This document shows, one piece after another, positions 37,190 to 49,040 of a DNA stretch of 64,000 nt. The stretch comes from Rhodospirillaceae bacterium (GTDB lineage Bacteria; Pseudomonadota; Alphaproteobacteria; Rhodospirillales; UBA2165), in contig JABHAA010000052.1 in NCBI GenBank assembly GCA_018674495.1, positions 1 through 64,000 on the forward strand, given 5' to 3'. The position numbers and the translations under genes were made by a program. Each line of letters begins with the position of its first letter. The stretch's first letter is position 1. Under the pieces are notes generated by a model. That model did not search any database. It saw only the letters and a program-made list of their open reading frames with translations, and was not told where the DNA came from.

Positions 37190-38407
37190 ATGGAAAATGC
37201 CACGCGTGAATCCAGGGGTCCCGGCGGTGCCGGCAATCTGGACCAGGAAATGGCGCGGATTGCGGTTCGGAGGCTCAGCCTCACCGATTTCAGGAGCTAC
37301 CCGTTTGTCCGCCTGGAAACCGATAGCCGTCCGGTGGTGCTGACCGGACCCAACGGCGCCGGCAAAACCAATCTGTTGGAAGCCTTGTCCTATCTTGTTC
37401 CGGGCCGTGGATTGCGCCGGGCGCCTTTGTCCGAAGTTGGCCGCGTCGATGCAAAAGGCGCAAACGATGGCGGCGGCCCCCGCGCCTGGGCGGTAGCGGC
37501 GCGTATCGAGCGTGGCGGCACTGAAATGGATGTGGGTACCGGCTATCTGCAAAACGGTGCGGAAAACGAGCGGGCACGCCGGGTGATCAAGCTGGACGGC
37601 GCGCCGGCAAAGAACCAGGCCGAACTGGGCCGCCAGATCAGCGCCCAGTGGCTGACCCCGCAAATGGACCGTTTGTTTCTGGAGGGACCATCGGCGCGCC
37701 GCCGTTTCATCGACCGGCTGATCTTGGGTTTTGATCCGGACCATGCCGGACCGCTTAACGCTTATGAGCAGAGCCTGCGCAATCGCAACCGGCTTTTGCG
37801 CGACGGCGCCTCGGATCAGGATTGGTTCAATTCGGTCGAAGACTCGCTGGCAAGCCATGGCGTCGCCGTCGCCGTCCGCCGCCGCGATGCGATTGCCCGC
37901 CTTGGCCCCCTCGCCGCCCGCGGGCTCGGCCCCTTTCCGGGCGCCATTATTTCGCTCGGCGGCGCGTTGGAAGATTGGCTGGCGGCCGGCCCGGCCCTGG
38001 CCGCCGAAGATCAAATGCGCCAAGCCCTCAGCGTCAGCCGGCAAAAGGATGCGGCAGCGAACGGCACCTCCATCGGGCCGCATCGCAGCGACGTTTTGGT
38101 TAGCCATTCGGATGCCGGGTTGGAAGCGGCGCGTTGTTCGACCGGCGAGCAAAAGGCCTTGTTGGTTTCCATTGTCTTCGCTGCCGCCCAATTGCAGGCC
38201 GAGGACCGGGGCCACAGCCCGCTTTTGTTGCTCGACGAGGTTGCCGCCCATCTCGACGATACGCGCCGGGACGCCCTGTTCGAACTGGTTGGCGAGCTTG
38301 GCGCACAGGCCTGGATGACCGGCACCGACGAAGCGGTGTTCGAAGCACTAGGCGACGCCGCGCAAAGATTTCGCATCGATAACGGTCGCGTTACGCCGGT
38401 CGACTAA
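37190..38407 (+). CDS. recF: DNA replication and repair protein RecF
   Basis: A 405-residue SMC-like ATPase that helps RecA load at gaps. It has Walker A LTGPNGAGKTNLLEALSYL, the ABC-type signature STGEQKALL and Walker B LLLLDEVAAHLD. The N-terminus from ATG 37190 has about 20 extra residues before the conserved IAVRRLSLTDFRSY; an in-frame ATG at 37250 is an alternative start. It follows dnaN by 21 bases. Confidence 0.94.
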   Translation: MENATRESRGPGGAGNLDQEMARIAVRRLSLTDFRSYPFVRLETDSRPVVLTGPNGAGKTNLLEALSYLVPGRGLRRAPLSEVGRVDAKGANDGGGPRAWAVAARIERGGTEMDVGTGYLQNGAENERARRVIKLDGAPAKNQAELGRQISAQWLTPQMDRLFLEGPSARRRFIDRLILGFDPDHAGPLNAYEQSLRNRNRLLRDGASDQDWFNSVEDSLASHGVAVAVRRRDAIARLGPLAARGLGPFPGAIISLGGALEDWLAAGPALAAEDQMRQALSVSRQKDAAANGTSIGPHRSDVLVSHSDAGLEAARCSTGEQKALLVSIVFAAAQLQAEDRGHSPLLLLDEVAAHLDDTRRDALFELVGELGAQAWMTGTDEAVFEALGDAAQRFRIDNGRVTPVD

Positions 38408-38418
38408 CCCAAATTTAA

Positions 38419-40938
<2,520 letters not shown>

Positions 40939-40953
40939 TTGAAGGGAATTCCG

Positions 40954-41352
40954 ATGGACCAAAATGAAATCAATGAAATCCTCAGCCGTCATGAAGAATG
41001 GCTGCGTTCGAACGCAGCCGGCGAACGCGCGGTTTTGGTCGACGCGGATTTGCGCGGCCTGGATTTGCGCGCCGCCGATTTGCGCAATGCCGACTTGCGC
41101 GGCGCCGTTCTGTCCGACGCGGACCTCTCCTCGGCCAATTTGAGCGGCGCCAATTTAAGCCAGGCCAATCTCTTTGGGGCCAGCCTGCAAAGCGCACTGT
41201 TGCACGAGGCGGATCTGTCGGAAGCCGATCTCCGCCGCACCAATCTAAGCGGCGCCGATTTACGCCATGTGGAAGCCTGGCGTGCCAATTTCAAGGGCAG
41301 CCGCATCGATCCGGGCGAATTGCATGCGCTGATCGGCTGCGAGATGCCGTAA
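40954..41352 (+). CDS. Pentapeptide-repeat protein directly downstream of gyrB
   Basis: A 132-residue protein. After an N-terminal helix (INEILSRHEEWLRS) come about 15 A(D/N)LxX repeats (ADLRGLDLRAADLRNADLRG and on), predicted to fold as a right-handed square beta-helix. Proteins of this class include Qnr and MfpA, DNA mimics that bind gyrase, but most have no known role. Its length is well below that of Qnr. ATG 40954 follows GAAGGG with good spacing. The position behind gyrB suggests cotranscription with it. Confidence 0.88.
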   Translation: MDQNEINEILSRHEEWLRSNAAGERAVLVDADLRGLDLRAADLRNADLRGAVLSDADLSSANLSGANLSQANLFGASLQSALLHEADLSEADLRRTNLSGADLRHVEAWRANFKGSRIDPGELHALIGCEMP

Positions 41353-41403
41353 AGAAGCCGCATGTTAACCCTATTCTAACCGCCATCACCAATAAGGTGT
41401 TGG

Positions 41404-43287
41404 ATGGCAGTTGATACCGACAAAAATCCCCAAACGCCGGGACGCTGGCGATTGTTGCGCTTTACCCTCAAATGGGGGCTGACCCTGTCCATATGGGGCG
41501 CCTTGTTCGCGGTTGTCGCTGTCGGGTATTTCGCCTACGATCTGCCATCGGTCGAGAACGCCGCCAAGGTGCAAAGCCGCCCATCGGTGACCATCCTCGC
41601 CGCCGACGGCTCCGAGATCGCGCAGACCGGCGATGTATCGGGGGCCGCCGTGCAGGTGCGGGATTTGCCGTTCTTCGTCCCACAAGCAGTGATCGCCACC
41701 GAAGACCGGCGTTTTTACGAGCATTTCGGCGTCGATCTGATCGGTATTGCCCGCGCTTTCTGGGTGAACGCCCGCGCCGGGCGTATTCGCCAGGGCGGCA
41801 GCACGATCTCCCAACAGGCGGCCAAGAATCTATTTCTGACCCCGGAGCGGACTATCCGGCGCAAGGTGCGCGAGATTATTCTGGCCCTCTGGCTGGAACA
41901 TAATTTCACCAAGGATCAGATCCTTACCGTTTATCTAAACCGTGTCTATTTCGGTGCCGGCGCCTACGGTATCGATGCCGCCGCCCGGCGCTATTTCGGC
42001 GTGCCGGCGACGCGCCTCAATCTGCATCAGGCGGCGGTTATCGCGGGGCTTTTAAAGGCACCGTCGCGGCTCAATCCGCTGGTCAATCCCACCGGCGCCA
42101 AAAAACGCGCCAAAACGGTGATCAGCAATATGTTGGCCGCAGGGTATCTCACCCAAGGCACGTCGCGGCTGGAAACGGCGCGCCCTTTGCGCTTCGTCAA
42201 GGCAAGGGCGCGCCAGAAGATCGGCCGCCATTTCTCCGATTGGATCATCGAGCAGCTTGCCGACCTGGTCGGCGCCGGCGCTCGCAACCTGGTTGTGCGG
42301 ACGACGCTGGACCCCCGGCTGCAGGCTCTCGCCGAGGGCCAGCTTAAACGCCATCTGGCGCGCATCGGCGGGCCTGCCAATATCGGCAACGGCGCGCTTG
42401 TCATGCTGGACAGAAACGGTGCCGTGCGCGCCATGGCGGGCAGCCGTGATTACGCTAAAAGCCAATTTAACCGAGCCGTTCAGGCCTTGCGCCAGCCGGG
42501 ATCGGTGTTCAAGCCGGTGGTTTATCTGGCCGGTCTTCGCGCCGGCATAACGCCGGAAACGCGGCTCATTGACGCGCCCATAGACATCGATGGCTGGAAG
42601 CCCCGCAACTATGACGGCCGTTTCCGGGGCTCCATTACCGCCGCCGAGGGGATGGCCAAATCGGTCAATATCATCGCCGTCAAGATTGCCGAAAAAGCCG
42701 GGCGGGCCAGGGTTATCGAGGCCGCCCGGGACTTGGGTCTGAGCACCGATTTGCCGGCTCATGCCAGCCTGGCCTTGGGCGCGGCGGAAGCCAGCTTATT
42801 GGAAATGACTGCCGCCTATGCGGTGTTCGCCAATGGTGGAACCGGCGTCTGGGCGCACGGCATTACCGAAGTTCGGACCAGAGGCGGCGATGTGATTTAC
42901 CGCCGCGCCGGCGGCGGGCCGGGGCGCGTGGTCAGCACTGAAAACGCCGCCGCCATGAGCCGTATGCTGAGCGGGGTGATCAAATCGGGCACCGGCAAGG
43001 CCGCCGCTATCGACCGTCCGGCGGCGGGCAAGACCGGCACCAGCCAGGGGTTTCGCGATGCCTGGTTCATCGGTTTCAGCGCCGATCTGATCACAGGTAT
43101 CTGGATGGGCAACGATAACGGCAAACCCATGAATCGGGTTACGGGCGGCGGCGCGGCGGCGCGCCTTTGGTCCAAGGTCATGACCAAGGCCCATGCTGGG
43201 CGCCCGCCAAGACCACTGGCCGGCCTGGACGTCCGGGAATCATCGGCGTGGCGCCGGGTGCTGCAAAATCTAGGCGGCGGCGGATGA
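41404..43287 (+). CDS. Bifunctional penicillin-binding protein (PBP1A-type glycosyltransferase/transpeptidase)
   Basis: A 627-residue class A PBP for peptidoglycan synthesis. There is one N-terminal membrane segment (about residues 24-45). The glycosyltransferase domain has EDRRFYEHFGVD and QGGSTISQQAAKNLFL. The transpeptidase motifs are SxxK in PGSVFKP, SxN in SVN and KTG in GKTGTSQGFRDAW. It is shorter than E. coli PBP1A because the inserted OB domain is absent. It is convergent with hldE, with almost no gap. Confidence 0.94.
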   Translation: MAVDTDKNPQTPGRWRLLRFTLKWGLTLSIWGALFAVVAVGYFAYDLPSVENAAKVQSRPSVTILAADGSEIAQTGDVSGAAVQVRDLPFFVPQAVIATEDRRFYEHFGVDLIGIARAFWVNARAGRIRQGGSTISQQAAKNLFLTPERTIRRKVREIILALWLEHNFTKDQILTVYLNRVYFGAGAYGIDAAARRYFGVPATRLNLHQAAVIAGLLKAPSRLNPLVNPTGAKKRAKTVISNMLAAGYLTQGTSRLETARPLRFVKARARQKIGRHFSDWIIEQLADLVGAGARNLVVRTTLDPRLQALAEGQLKRHLARIGGPANIGNGALVMLDRNGAVRAMAGSRDYAKSQFNRAVQALRQPGSVFKPVVYLAGLRAGITPETRLIDAPIDIDGWKPRNYDGRFRGSITAAEGMAKSVNIIAVKIAEKAGRARVIEAARDLGLSTDLPAHASLALGAAEASLLEMTAAYAVFANGGTGVWAHGITEVRTRGGDVIYRRAGGGPGRVVSTENAAAMSRMLSGVIKSGTGKAAAIDRPAAGKTGTSQGFRDAWFIGFSADLITGIWMGNDNGKPMNRVTGGGAAARLWSKVMTKAHAGRPPRPLAGLDVRESSAWRRVLQNLGGGG

Positions 43288-43288
43288 G

Positions 43289-44767
43289 TTAATCAGTTTC
43301 GCCGTTCATGCTGTTGATGGTTGCCGTGGTGCTGTAGCCGTCTTCCAGCTTGGCCAGCAATATTTCACCGCCATAACCCTTGATGATAGCCGCTTCGGGC
43401 AGATCATCGACGGCGTAATCGGCACCTTTGACGAACACATCGGGCTTGATGGCGCCGATCAGCGCTTCGGGCGTATCTTCAGCGAAGATGACCACCATAT
43501 CGACCGCTTCCAATGACGCGATCACTTCGGCGCGGGCGGCTTCGTTTTGAATGGGCCGCTCCGCACCTTTCAGGCGCCTGGTGGAGGCATCCGAATTGAT
43601 GCCGATAAGCAGCCGTCCGCAGGCGCTTTTGGCTTTGCGGATGATCGCCAGATGGCCCGGATGCAACAGATCAAAACAGCCGCTGGCGAGGCCAATTTTG
43701 GCCCCCTGCGCCCGCCATTCCCGCACCTGGCCGAGCGTCGCCTCTAATGTCTTTACCTTGTCGCCGCCGCTCCGTGGCTGATTGCCCAGCAACGCGGCGG
43801 CCACATCGCCGCTATAGGCAACCGCCGTGCCCACCTTGCCGACCACAATACCGGCGGCGATGTTGGCCAGCTGCACCGCTTGGTTCTCGTTCAATCCGGC
43901 GGCCAGTGCGACGCCAAGGGTGGCAGCAACCGTGTCGCCGGCGCCCGATACGTCGAACACTTCGCGGGCGTGGGCGGGAAAATGGCGGACCTCAACTCCG
44001 TCCCCGATCAGCGTCATGCCATCGGCGCTGCGCGTAGCGAGAACTCGATCGATCTTGTGGGCCGCGATTAAATGCCGGGCGGCGGCGGCAATATCAGTGT
44101 CGCTGTCGACCGGCAATCCGCTGGCTTCGCCCAATTCCTTGCGGTTGGGGGTGATAAGCTGGGCGCCGCCATAGGCGCTATAATCGAAGCCTTGGGGATC
44201 AACAATGACGGTGACGCCGCGCGTCCTGGCTAGCTTAATCAAATCACCGGCCACTCCATCGGCCAGCACACCCTTGGCGTAATCGGCCAAAATCATCACC
44301 TTGCATTGTTCCAAGGCGGCTTCGGCGGCGGCCAAAAGTCTGGCCCGCAAATCCTTGGCCAACGGCGCCACGGTTTCGTCGTCGGCGCGCATCATCTGCT
44401 GGCCGGACGCGATATAGCGGGTCTTGATAGAGGTTTTGCGGCTCTTATCAGTAAAGACTTCGAATTCAGCGCCGGATAATTCCGATAGCAGGCCACTGAC
44501 TTCGGCGCCCGCCTCATCTTTGCCGATGACCGATAGGAAATGAACCGCCGCGCCAAGGCCGGCGGCGCCTCTGGCCACGTTTCCGGCACCGCCGAGCATG
44601 GATATATGCTCGCCGGTGGAAAATACTGGGATCGGCGCTTCCGGCGAAATACGGCTGACATCGCCATAGACAAAGCGGTCCAACATCACATCGCCGACAC
44701 AAAGCACCCGCGCCGCCGCCATTTTTTCGAGGGCGGCAGCCAAAGCGGTTTGATCGGCGGGGGTCAT
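43289..44767 (-). CDS. hldE: Bifunctional heptose-7-phosphate kinase/heptose-1-phosphate adenylyltransferase
   Basis: A 492-residue enzyme of ADP-heptose synthesis for the lipopolysaccharide core. The N-terminal ribokinase-like domain has VLCVGDVMLDRFVYGDV, GGAGNVARG and VSGAGDTVAATLGVAL. The C-terminal nucleotidyltransferase has LASGCFDLLHPGHLAII and GINSDAS. Its start overlaps the end of the bi-domain oxidoreductase by four bases, so both are in one operon for surface sugars. Confidence 0.95.
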   Translation of the reverse strand: MTPADQTALAAALEKMAAARVLCVGDVMLDRFVYGDVSRISPEAPIPVFSTGEHISMLGGAGNVARGAAGLGAAVHFLSVIGKDEAGAEVSGLLSELSGAEFEVFTDKSRKTSIKTRYIASGQQMMRADDETVAPLAKDLRARLLAAAEAALEQCKVMILADYAKGVLADGVAGDLIKLARTRGVTVIVDPQGFDYSAYGGAQLITPNRKELGEASGLPVDSDTDIAAAARHLIAAHKIDRVLATRSADGMTLIGDGVEVRHFPAHAREVFDVSGAGDTVAATLGVALAAGLNENQAVQLANIAAGIVVGKVGTAVAYSGDVAAALLGNQPRSGGDKVKTLEATLGQVREWRAQGAKIGLASGCFDLLHPGHLAIIRKAKSACGRLLIGINSDASTRRLKGAERPIQNEAARAEVIASLEAVDMVVIFAEDTPEALIGAIKPDVFVKGADYAVDDLPEAAIIKGYGGEILLAKLEDGYSTTATINSMNGETD

Positions 44768-46917
44768 GATTTGGCTCCCAAATCGATGCGCCCGCCAGCT
44801 GCGAGCGAATCCAATATCGCCATGGTGGCCATGCTGGTTTCGATCAGCTCGTTCTCGTCGATGAACGGGCCGCCGCCATTCACCCCGTCCACGAACGCTT
44901 TAAGGGAGCCGGCGAAGCCCTTGTCCTGGCTCGACGAGTTCTTTTGCGCCGATCCGTTTTCGGTGATGGTCAGGGTGCGGAAGTTGTCGATGAAGACCAC
45001 ATTGCCACCGGTATAAATCTCTATCCATTCTTTCGGGTGCGCGGCGTCGCCGAGGGAGGTGTAGGCGATGGTCGCCAAGGAGCCGTCTTCGAAACGCAGG
45101 CTGGCGCTGACATCATCGCCGGCGCCGCCATCGATGCGCGCAGTGTCGGCCTGCACCGAGGTGATACTTGCGTCGGCGAAATAGCGCGCCAGATCGACAA
45201 AATGGCAAACCTCGCCAAGGATGCGGCCGCCGCCTTCGTCCCGGTTTTGGATCCAGCTATCGGAAGGCACCGGGCCGGCATTGATGCGGAAGACCATGAA
45301 TTTGGGACCCGCGTGCGCTTTCAGCCATTGCTGAGCCTGGATGGAAAGGGGCGCGAAGCGGCGGTTGAAGCCGACTTGAAAAAAGACACCCGAGGCGGCG
45401 CGCGCCGCGATGATCGCGTCGATCTCAGCCTGGTTTAGCGCCAGCGGTTTCTCCACCAGCACCGGCTTGCCGGCGGCCAAGGCACGGGTCACATATTCGG
45501 CGTGGCTGTCGTGGCGGGTGGCGACGATCACCGCGTCGATGTCGCCGTCGTCAAACACCGCCGCCGCATCGGTTGAGGACTTTGCAAATCCGAAATTCTC
45601 AGCGGCATGGTCGGCCGAGGCGCCCCGGTTGGCGACGATGGTCGCCAGCTCGGCGCCCGCCAGCTTCTTGAGTTGCGGCAGCAGAACGGCGCCGGCGAAC
45701 TGCCCGGCGCCAATGACGCCGATACGGCAGCGATCGGACTTTGCCCGCGCCGTTTTTGTAATGGCCTGCATCTCCTGGGCGTCTTCGCCGTCATAGTTCA
45801 GCACGACGCCCATATGGGCGTCGCCGCCGCCGAGCACCATGGCGTAGGCATCCTCAGCCTTACCAATGGCAAAGCGGTGGCTGATCATCGGCTGAATTTC
45901 CAGCCGCGGGCCATCGGCGGCCATCAGGCGCAGGCATTCGGCCAGGTTTTCGGTTTCTGTCCAGCGCACGTAACCGGGCGGATAGGTTTGGCCGCGCTGC
46001 TCGTAATCGGTATCGTAGCGGCCCGGCCCGTAGGAGCGAGACACCACCACGGTGAGCTCTTTTTTCATAAACTCGGCATAGGAAAATTCGGTTCCCGAGG
46101 CGCCCACCAGACAGATGCGCGCCCGGTCGCGGGCGATGGCGGCAGAGGTGGCGAACGGCTCGGCGCTGTCAGTGGCGGCAGCGATTAATATTCCATCGCA
46201 GCCGAGGCCGCGGGTCATCTCCCGGGCGGTACTTTCGGCGTTGCCTTCGCCCAAATTAACCGTGGCTTTGGCGCCCAATTGATTGGCCAGATCAAGGCGC
46301 GCCTGATCGTAATCCAAGACCAGCGTGCGCACCCCGGAAAGGCGCAGGAATTGCGCCGCCAACTGGCCGACCAGACCGGCGCCGATGACGGCGGCGCATT
46401 CGCCCAGCCGGGCATCCAAATTGCGCACCGCGTGCAGGGCCACGGCGCCGAGGGTGGCGAAGGCGGCCTGTTCGAGCCCAAGGCCGCCCGGCACGGGGAC
46501 CGCCAGATTGCGCGGCACAATACAATATTCCGCGTGGTTGGCGACGCCGGCGCCGGCCATAGCGACGTGATCGCCGGGCCGGAAAATGCCTTCCAGACCA
46601 CTGCCCACCCGAACCACTTCGCCGGCTGCCGAATAGCCCAAGGGCAACGGCTCATCGAGGCGCGCCATGACGGCGGAATAGGTTGCGCGCAGGCCATCGG
46701 TTTTGGCCTTGGCTAGAACTTTTTTGACCAAGTCCGGGCGCGCCTGGGCCTTTCCGGCCAGGCTTTTCTTGGCAAACGCGACGACCATGCGCTCGGTCCC
46801 CGCCGAAATGACCGAGGCGCGAGTGCGCACCAAAATCTCGCCGGCGCCGGGATTGGGGGCCGGTACGTCCTTGACGGCCAGCTTGCCCGAACGGGCGCTT
46901 TGAATAACCTGTTTCAT
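44764..46917 (-). CDS. Bi-domain oxidoreductase (zinc-type dehydrogenase plus Gfo/Idh/MocA)
   Basis: A 717-residue protein with two enzyme-like halves. The N-terminal half (about 1-350) is like medium-chain dehydrogenases (GEILVRTRASVISAGTERM, the GAGLVGQLAAQFLRLSG nucleotide site). The C-terminal half (about 395-700) is a Gfo/Idh/MocA oxidoreductase (IGVIGAGQFAGAVLLPQL, EKPLALNQAEIDAI). Such fusions are found in surface-polysaccharide clusters and probably act on nucleotide or phospho-sugars; no substrate is known. It overlaps hldE by four bases. Confidence 0.85.
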   Translation of the reverse strand: MKQVIQSARSGKLAVKDVPAPNPGAGEILVRTRASVISAGTERMVVAFAKKSLAGKAQARPDLVKKVLAKAKTDGLRATYSAVMARLDEPLPLGYSAAGEVVRVGSGLEGIFRPGDHVAMAGAGVANHAEYCIVPRNLAVPVPGGLGLEQAAFATLGAVALHAVRNLDARLGECAAVIGAGLVGQLAAQFLRLSGVRTLVLDYDQARLDLANQLGAKATVNLGEGNAESTAREMTRGLGCDGILIAAATDSAEPFATSAAIARDRARICLVGASGTEFSYAEFMKKELTVVVSRSYGPGRYDTDYEQRGQTYPPGYVRWTETENLAECLRLMAADGPRLEIQPMISHRFAIGKAEDAYAMVLGGGDAHMGVVLNYDGEDAQEMQAITKTARAKSDRCRIGVIGAGQFAGAVLLPQLKKLAGAELATIVANRGASADHAAENFGFAKSSTDAAAVFDDGDIDAVIVATRHDSHAEYVTRALAAGKPVLVEKPLALNQAEIDAIIAARAASGVFFQVGFNRRFAPLSIQAQQWLKAHAGPKFMVFRINAGPVPSDSWIQNRDEGGGRILGEVCHFVDLARYFADASITSVQADTARIDGGAGDDVSASLRFEDGSLATIAYTSLGDAAHPKEWIEIYTGGNVVFIDNFRTLTITENGSAQKNSSSQDKGFAGSLKAFVDGVNGGGPFIDENELIETSMATMAILDSLAAGGRIDLGAKS

Positions 46918-47057
46918 TTGCCCCTTTTACCCGCTTTTCCAGGCACTATGCAAAGCCCCGGCGCATCAGTGGCCCCAATAGCTGAATTCAGGCTGCGGCA
47001 CTTGCACGGGTTTCGCGCCTGTGTCACCCTTTGGGCCATCTTCAATGGAGGACATCA

Positions 47058-47753
47058 ATGGCTACGAAATACCATTTAATCAGTTCCAAAACCTGACCCT
47101 GGGTTCAGCGCGCCGTGATTCTTTTGCGTGCCAAGGACATCGACTTCGAAGTGACCTATGTTAACCTTCAGGAAAAACCCGATTGGTTTCTTGAAATTTC
47201 GCCCCACGGCAAGGTGCCGGTATTGAAGGTGGATGACGAGGTTCTGTTCGAATCCAACGCCATCGCCGAGTTCCTGGACGAAATGGTGGAGCCGAGATTG
47301 CACCCGGAGAACCCAATCAAGCGGGCCCGCAACCGGGCCTGGACCGATTACACGCCGACCTGGTCGAGCGCTTTCGGCAAGGTGAACTACGCCAAGACCA
47401 AGGAAGATTTGGACGCGGCGCTGGAAGCCCTGCCGGTGGTACTGGCCAAGCTGGAAGGGGCTCTGGAAGCCGAGCGCGGCAATGATGGGCCATTTTTCAA
47501 CGGCGAAAAACTGTGTCTGGTGGATGCCGCCTTTGCGCCGTCCCTGCAACGCTTTGCGATGATCGAAAACATCGTTCATTCGGGGACCCTCGACAGCTTT
47601 CCAAAAGTCAAAGCCTGGTCGGATGCGCTGTTGGCCGAAGACGCCATCATAAATTCCGTGGCCGAAGACTTCGGCGATGCCTTCAACGCCGCCCTCAAGC
47701 GGCGGGAAACCTATTGCGGCACGCTGATAGAGACCGCGGCGGCAGCCGAATAA
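47058..47753 (+). CDS. Glutathione S-transferase with in-frame UGA at the catalytic cysteine (candidate selenoprotein)
   Basis: A GST of 231 residues if the UGA at 47094-47096 (codon 13) is read through as selenocysteine. The frame begins at ATG 47058 with GGAGG (47047-47051) six bases upstream and reads MATKYHLISSKT-U-PWVQRA, then VILLRAKDIDFEVTYVN. The thioredoxin-like domain continues with SPHGKVPVLKVDD, FESNAIAEFLDE, and a helical C-domain. In homologues the UGA position holds the catalytic Cys of a CPW/CPY motif. A GTG at 47115 would restart translation but drop the active site and first strand. A hairpin at 47108-47131 has bacterial SECIS geometry. The rest of the frame is intact, which argues against a simple pseudogene. 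Confidence 0.85.
47108..47131 (+). promoter_or_regulatory. Candidate bacterial SECIS hairpin
   Basis: GCGCGC at 47108-47113 pairs with GCGTGC at 47126-47131 (one G-U pair) around a 12-base loop that begins CGTG. The apical loop begins 17 bases after the UGA and has a G at its second position, as bacterial SECIS elements require. It lies within the coding region, as is usual in bacteria. SelB recognition is inferred. Confidence 0.55.
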
Positions 47754-47834
47754 AACCTGCAGTAGTTTTTGGGGCGTGGGCCTGCCGCCGATTGGCAGAA
47801 CCGCGCCCCATTTATTTGCGCCCAGCCCCTGTAA

Positions 47835-48737
47835 ATGAACAATAACTCCATCCAAACCGGCAATAGCGCCACGCGCGCGTCCGGCAATATCCAGGGCATG
47901 GTCTGGATATTGCTGGCATCGGCGGTGTTTGCCATCAATTTCACCCTAATCCGTAAACTGGGCGCTGAAATACATGCTTTTGAGCTGGTTTTCTTCCGCA
48001 ATCTGTTTGGGTTCCTGTTCCTGATTCCATTTCTTGTCCGCTCCGGGCGGCAAGGGCTTGTTCCGGCGCGCCCCGGATTGATGGCGCTGCGCGGCCTGAT
48101 GCAGACCTTCGCTTTGTTGTTTTGGTATTGGGCGCTGATCGTGACGCCTTTTGCCATGGCGGTGTCGCTCAGCCTGTTGGAGCCGATCTTTGCATCGATC
48201 ATCGCCATCCTGGTTTTGCGCGAAAAATCCAGTCCGGCGCGCTGGGCGGTGGTGATTGTCGGGCTCGCCGGCTCGTTGATCATCATCCGGCCGGGATTCC
48301 AGGCGGTGTCCCTGGGTGCGCTCGCGGCACTCGGCTCCGCCGTCTTCTGGGGCGTATTCCTGATCGTCGGCAAGGTGCAGACGCGCGTCGATTCGGTGAT
48401 TTCCGTGGTTGCCTATCCAACGCTTCTGGTCGTGCCCCTGGCCTTGATCCCGGCAAGCTTCGTCTGGCAATGGCCGAGCCTGGAACAGTATTTCTGGCTG
48501 TTCATGACTGGTGTCTTGTCGAGCGTTGCTGGTTTGATGTTCGCCAAGGCCTACCAGGTGGGCGAAGTGACGGCAGTGGCGCCCATGTCGTTTTCGCGGC
48601 TCATATTCGCGGCCATCGTTGGGTTTGTGTTTTTCTCGGAAATTCCGGAGATTTGGGTTTGGGCTGGCGGCGCCGTGATTATCGCCGCCGGTATCTATCT
48701 TGGCCGCATTGAGGCTCGCTTGGCGCGGGTTGTCTAA
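47835..48737 (+). CDS. EamA/DMT-family membrane transporter
   Basis: A 300-residue ten-helix transporter, the third of this family in the window and clearly related to the one at 21318 (shared VWQWPSLEQYFWL and GVLSSVAGLMFAKAYQVGEV patterns). The N-terminal EamA repeat starts GMVWILLASAVFAINFTLI. The substrate is unknown. It lies 81 bases after the GST gene; a common operon is possible but not needed. Confidence 0.88.
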   Translation: MNNNSIQTGNSATRASGNIQGMVWILLASAVFAINFTLIRKLGAEIHAFELVFFRNLFGFLFLIPFLVRSGRQGLVPARPGLMALRGLMQTFALLFWYWALIVTPFAMAVSLSLLEPIFASIIAILVLREKSSPARWAVVIVGLAGSLIIIRPGFQAVSLGALAALGSAVFWGVFLIVGKVQTRVDSVISVVAYPTLLVVPLALIPASFVWQWPSLEQYFWLFMTGVLSSVAGLMFAKAYQVGEVTAVAPMSFSRLIFAAIVGFVFFSEIPEIWVWAGGAVIIAAGIYLGRIEARLARVV

Positions 48738-48803
48738 AGAGTTTTCAGGCGTGCCGCATCCTGTTAAACAAGGGCGATATCGCCGCAAAAAGGAGTTGCG
48801 AAC

Positions 48804-49034
48804 GTGACCGACGAAGAGCAAGCCCGGGTTCAGAAATATCTGCGCGAAAAGTTCAGCAATACCGATATTACCCTCCGTGAGCGGCCGCAGGCCGATGGAT
48901 CGGTGGAGGTCTATATCGGCGAGGAATTTGTCGGCATCATCTATAAAGACGATGAGGATGGCGATGTTTCCTTCGATTTTAATATGTCGATTTTGGAATT
49001 CGATCTGCCCGACATGCCCGGCCCCGGCGGCTAG
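48804..49034 (+). CDS. DUF3126 family protein
   Basis: A 76-residue acidic cytoplasmic protein of unknown function: starts MTDEEQARVQKYLREKFSN, with VEVYIGEEFVGIIYKDDEDG and the conserved SFDFNMSILEFDL. These small proteins are widespread in alphaproteobacteria. AAAAGGAGTTGC forms a strong ribosome-binding site. Confidence 0.88.
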   Translation: MTDEEQARVQKYLREKFSNTDITLRERPQADGSVEVYIGEEFVGIIYKDDEDGDVSFDFNMSILEFDLPDMPGPGG

Positions 49035-49040
49035 CAACCG

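Noticed and set aside
36713..38251. Minus-strand open frame across dnaN and recF
   Set aside because: It spans two conserved genes in antisense and has no recognisable protein features.
47115..47753. GST gene starting at GTG 47115
   Set aside because: It would lose the first beta strand and the active-site position, while the upstream in-frame sequence with ATG and GGAGG is clearly GST-like.
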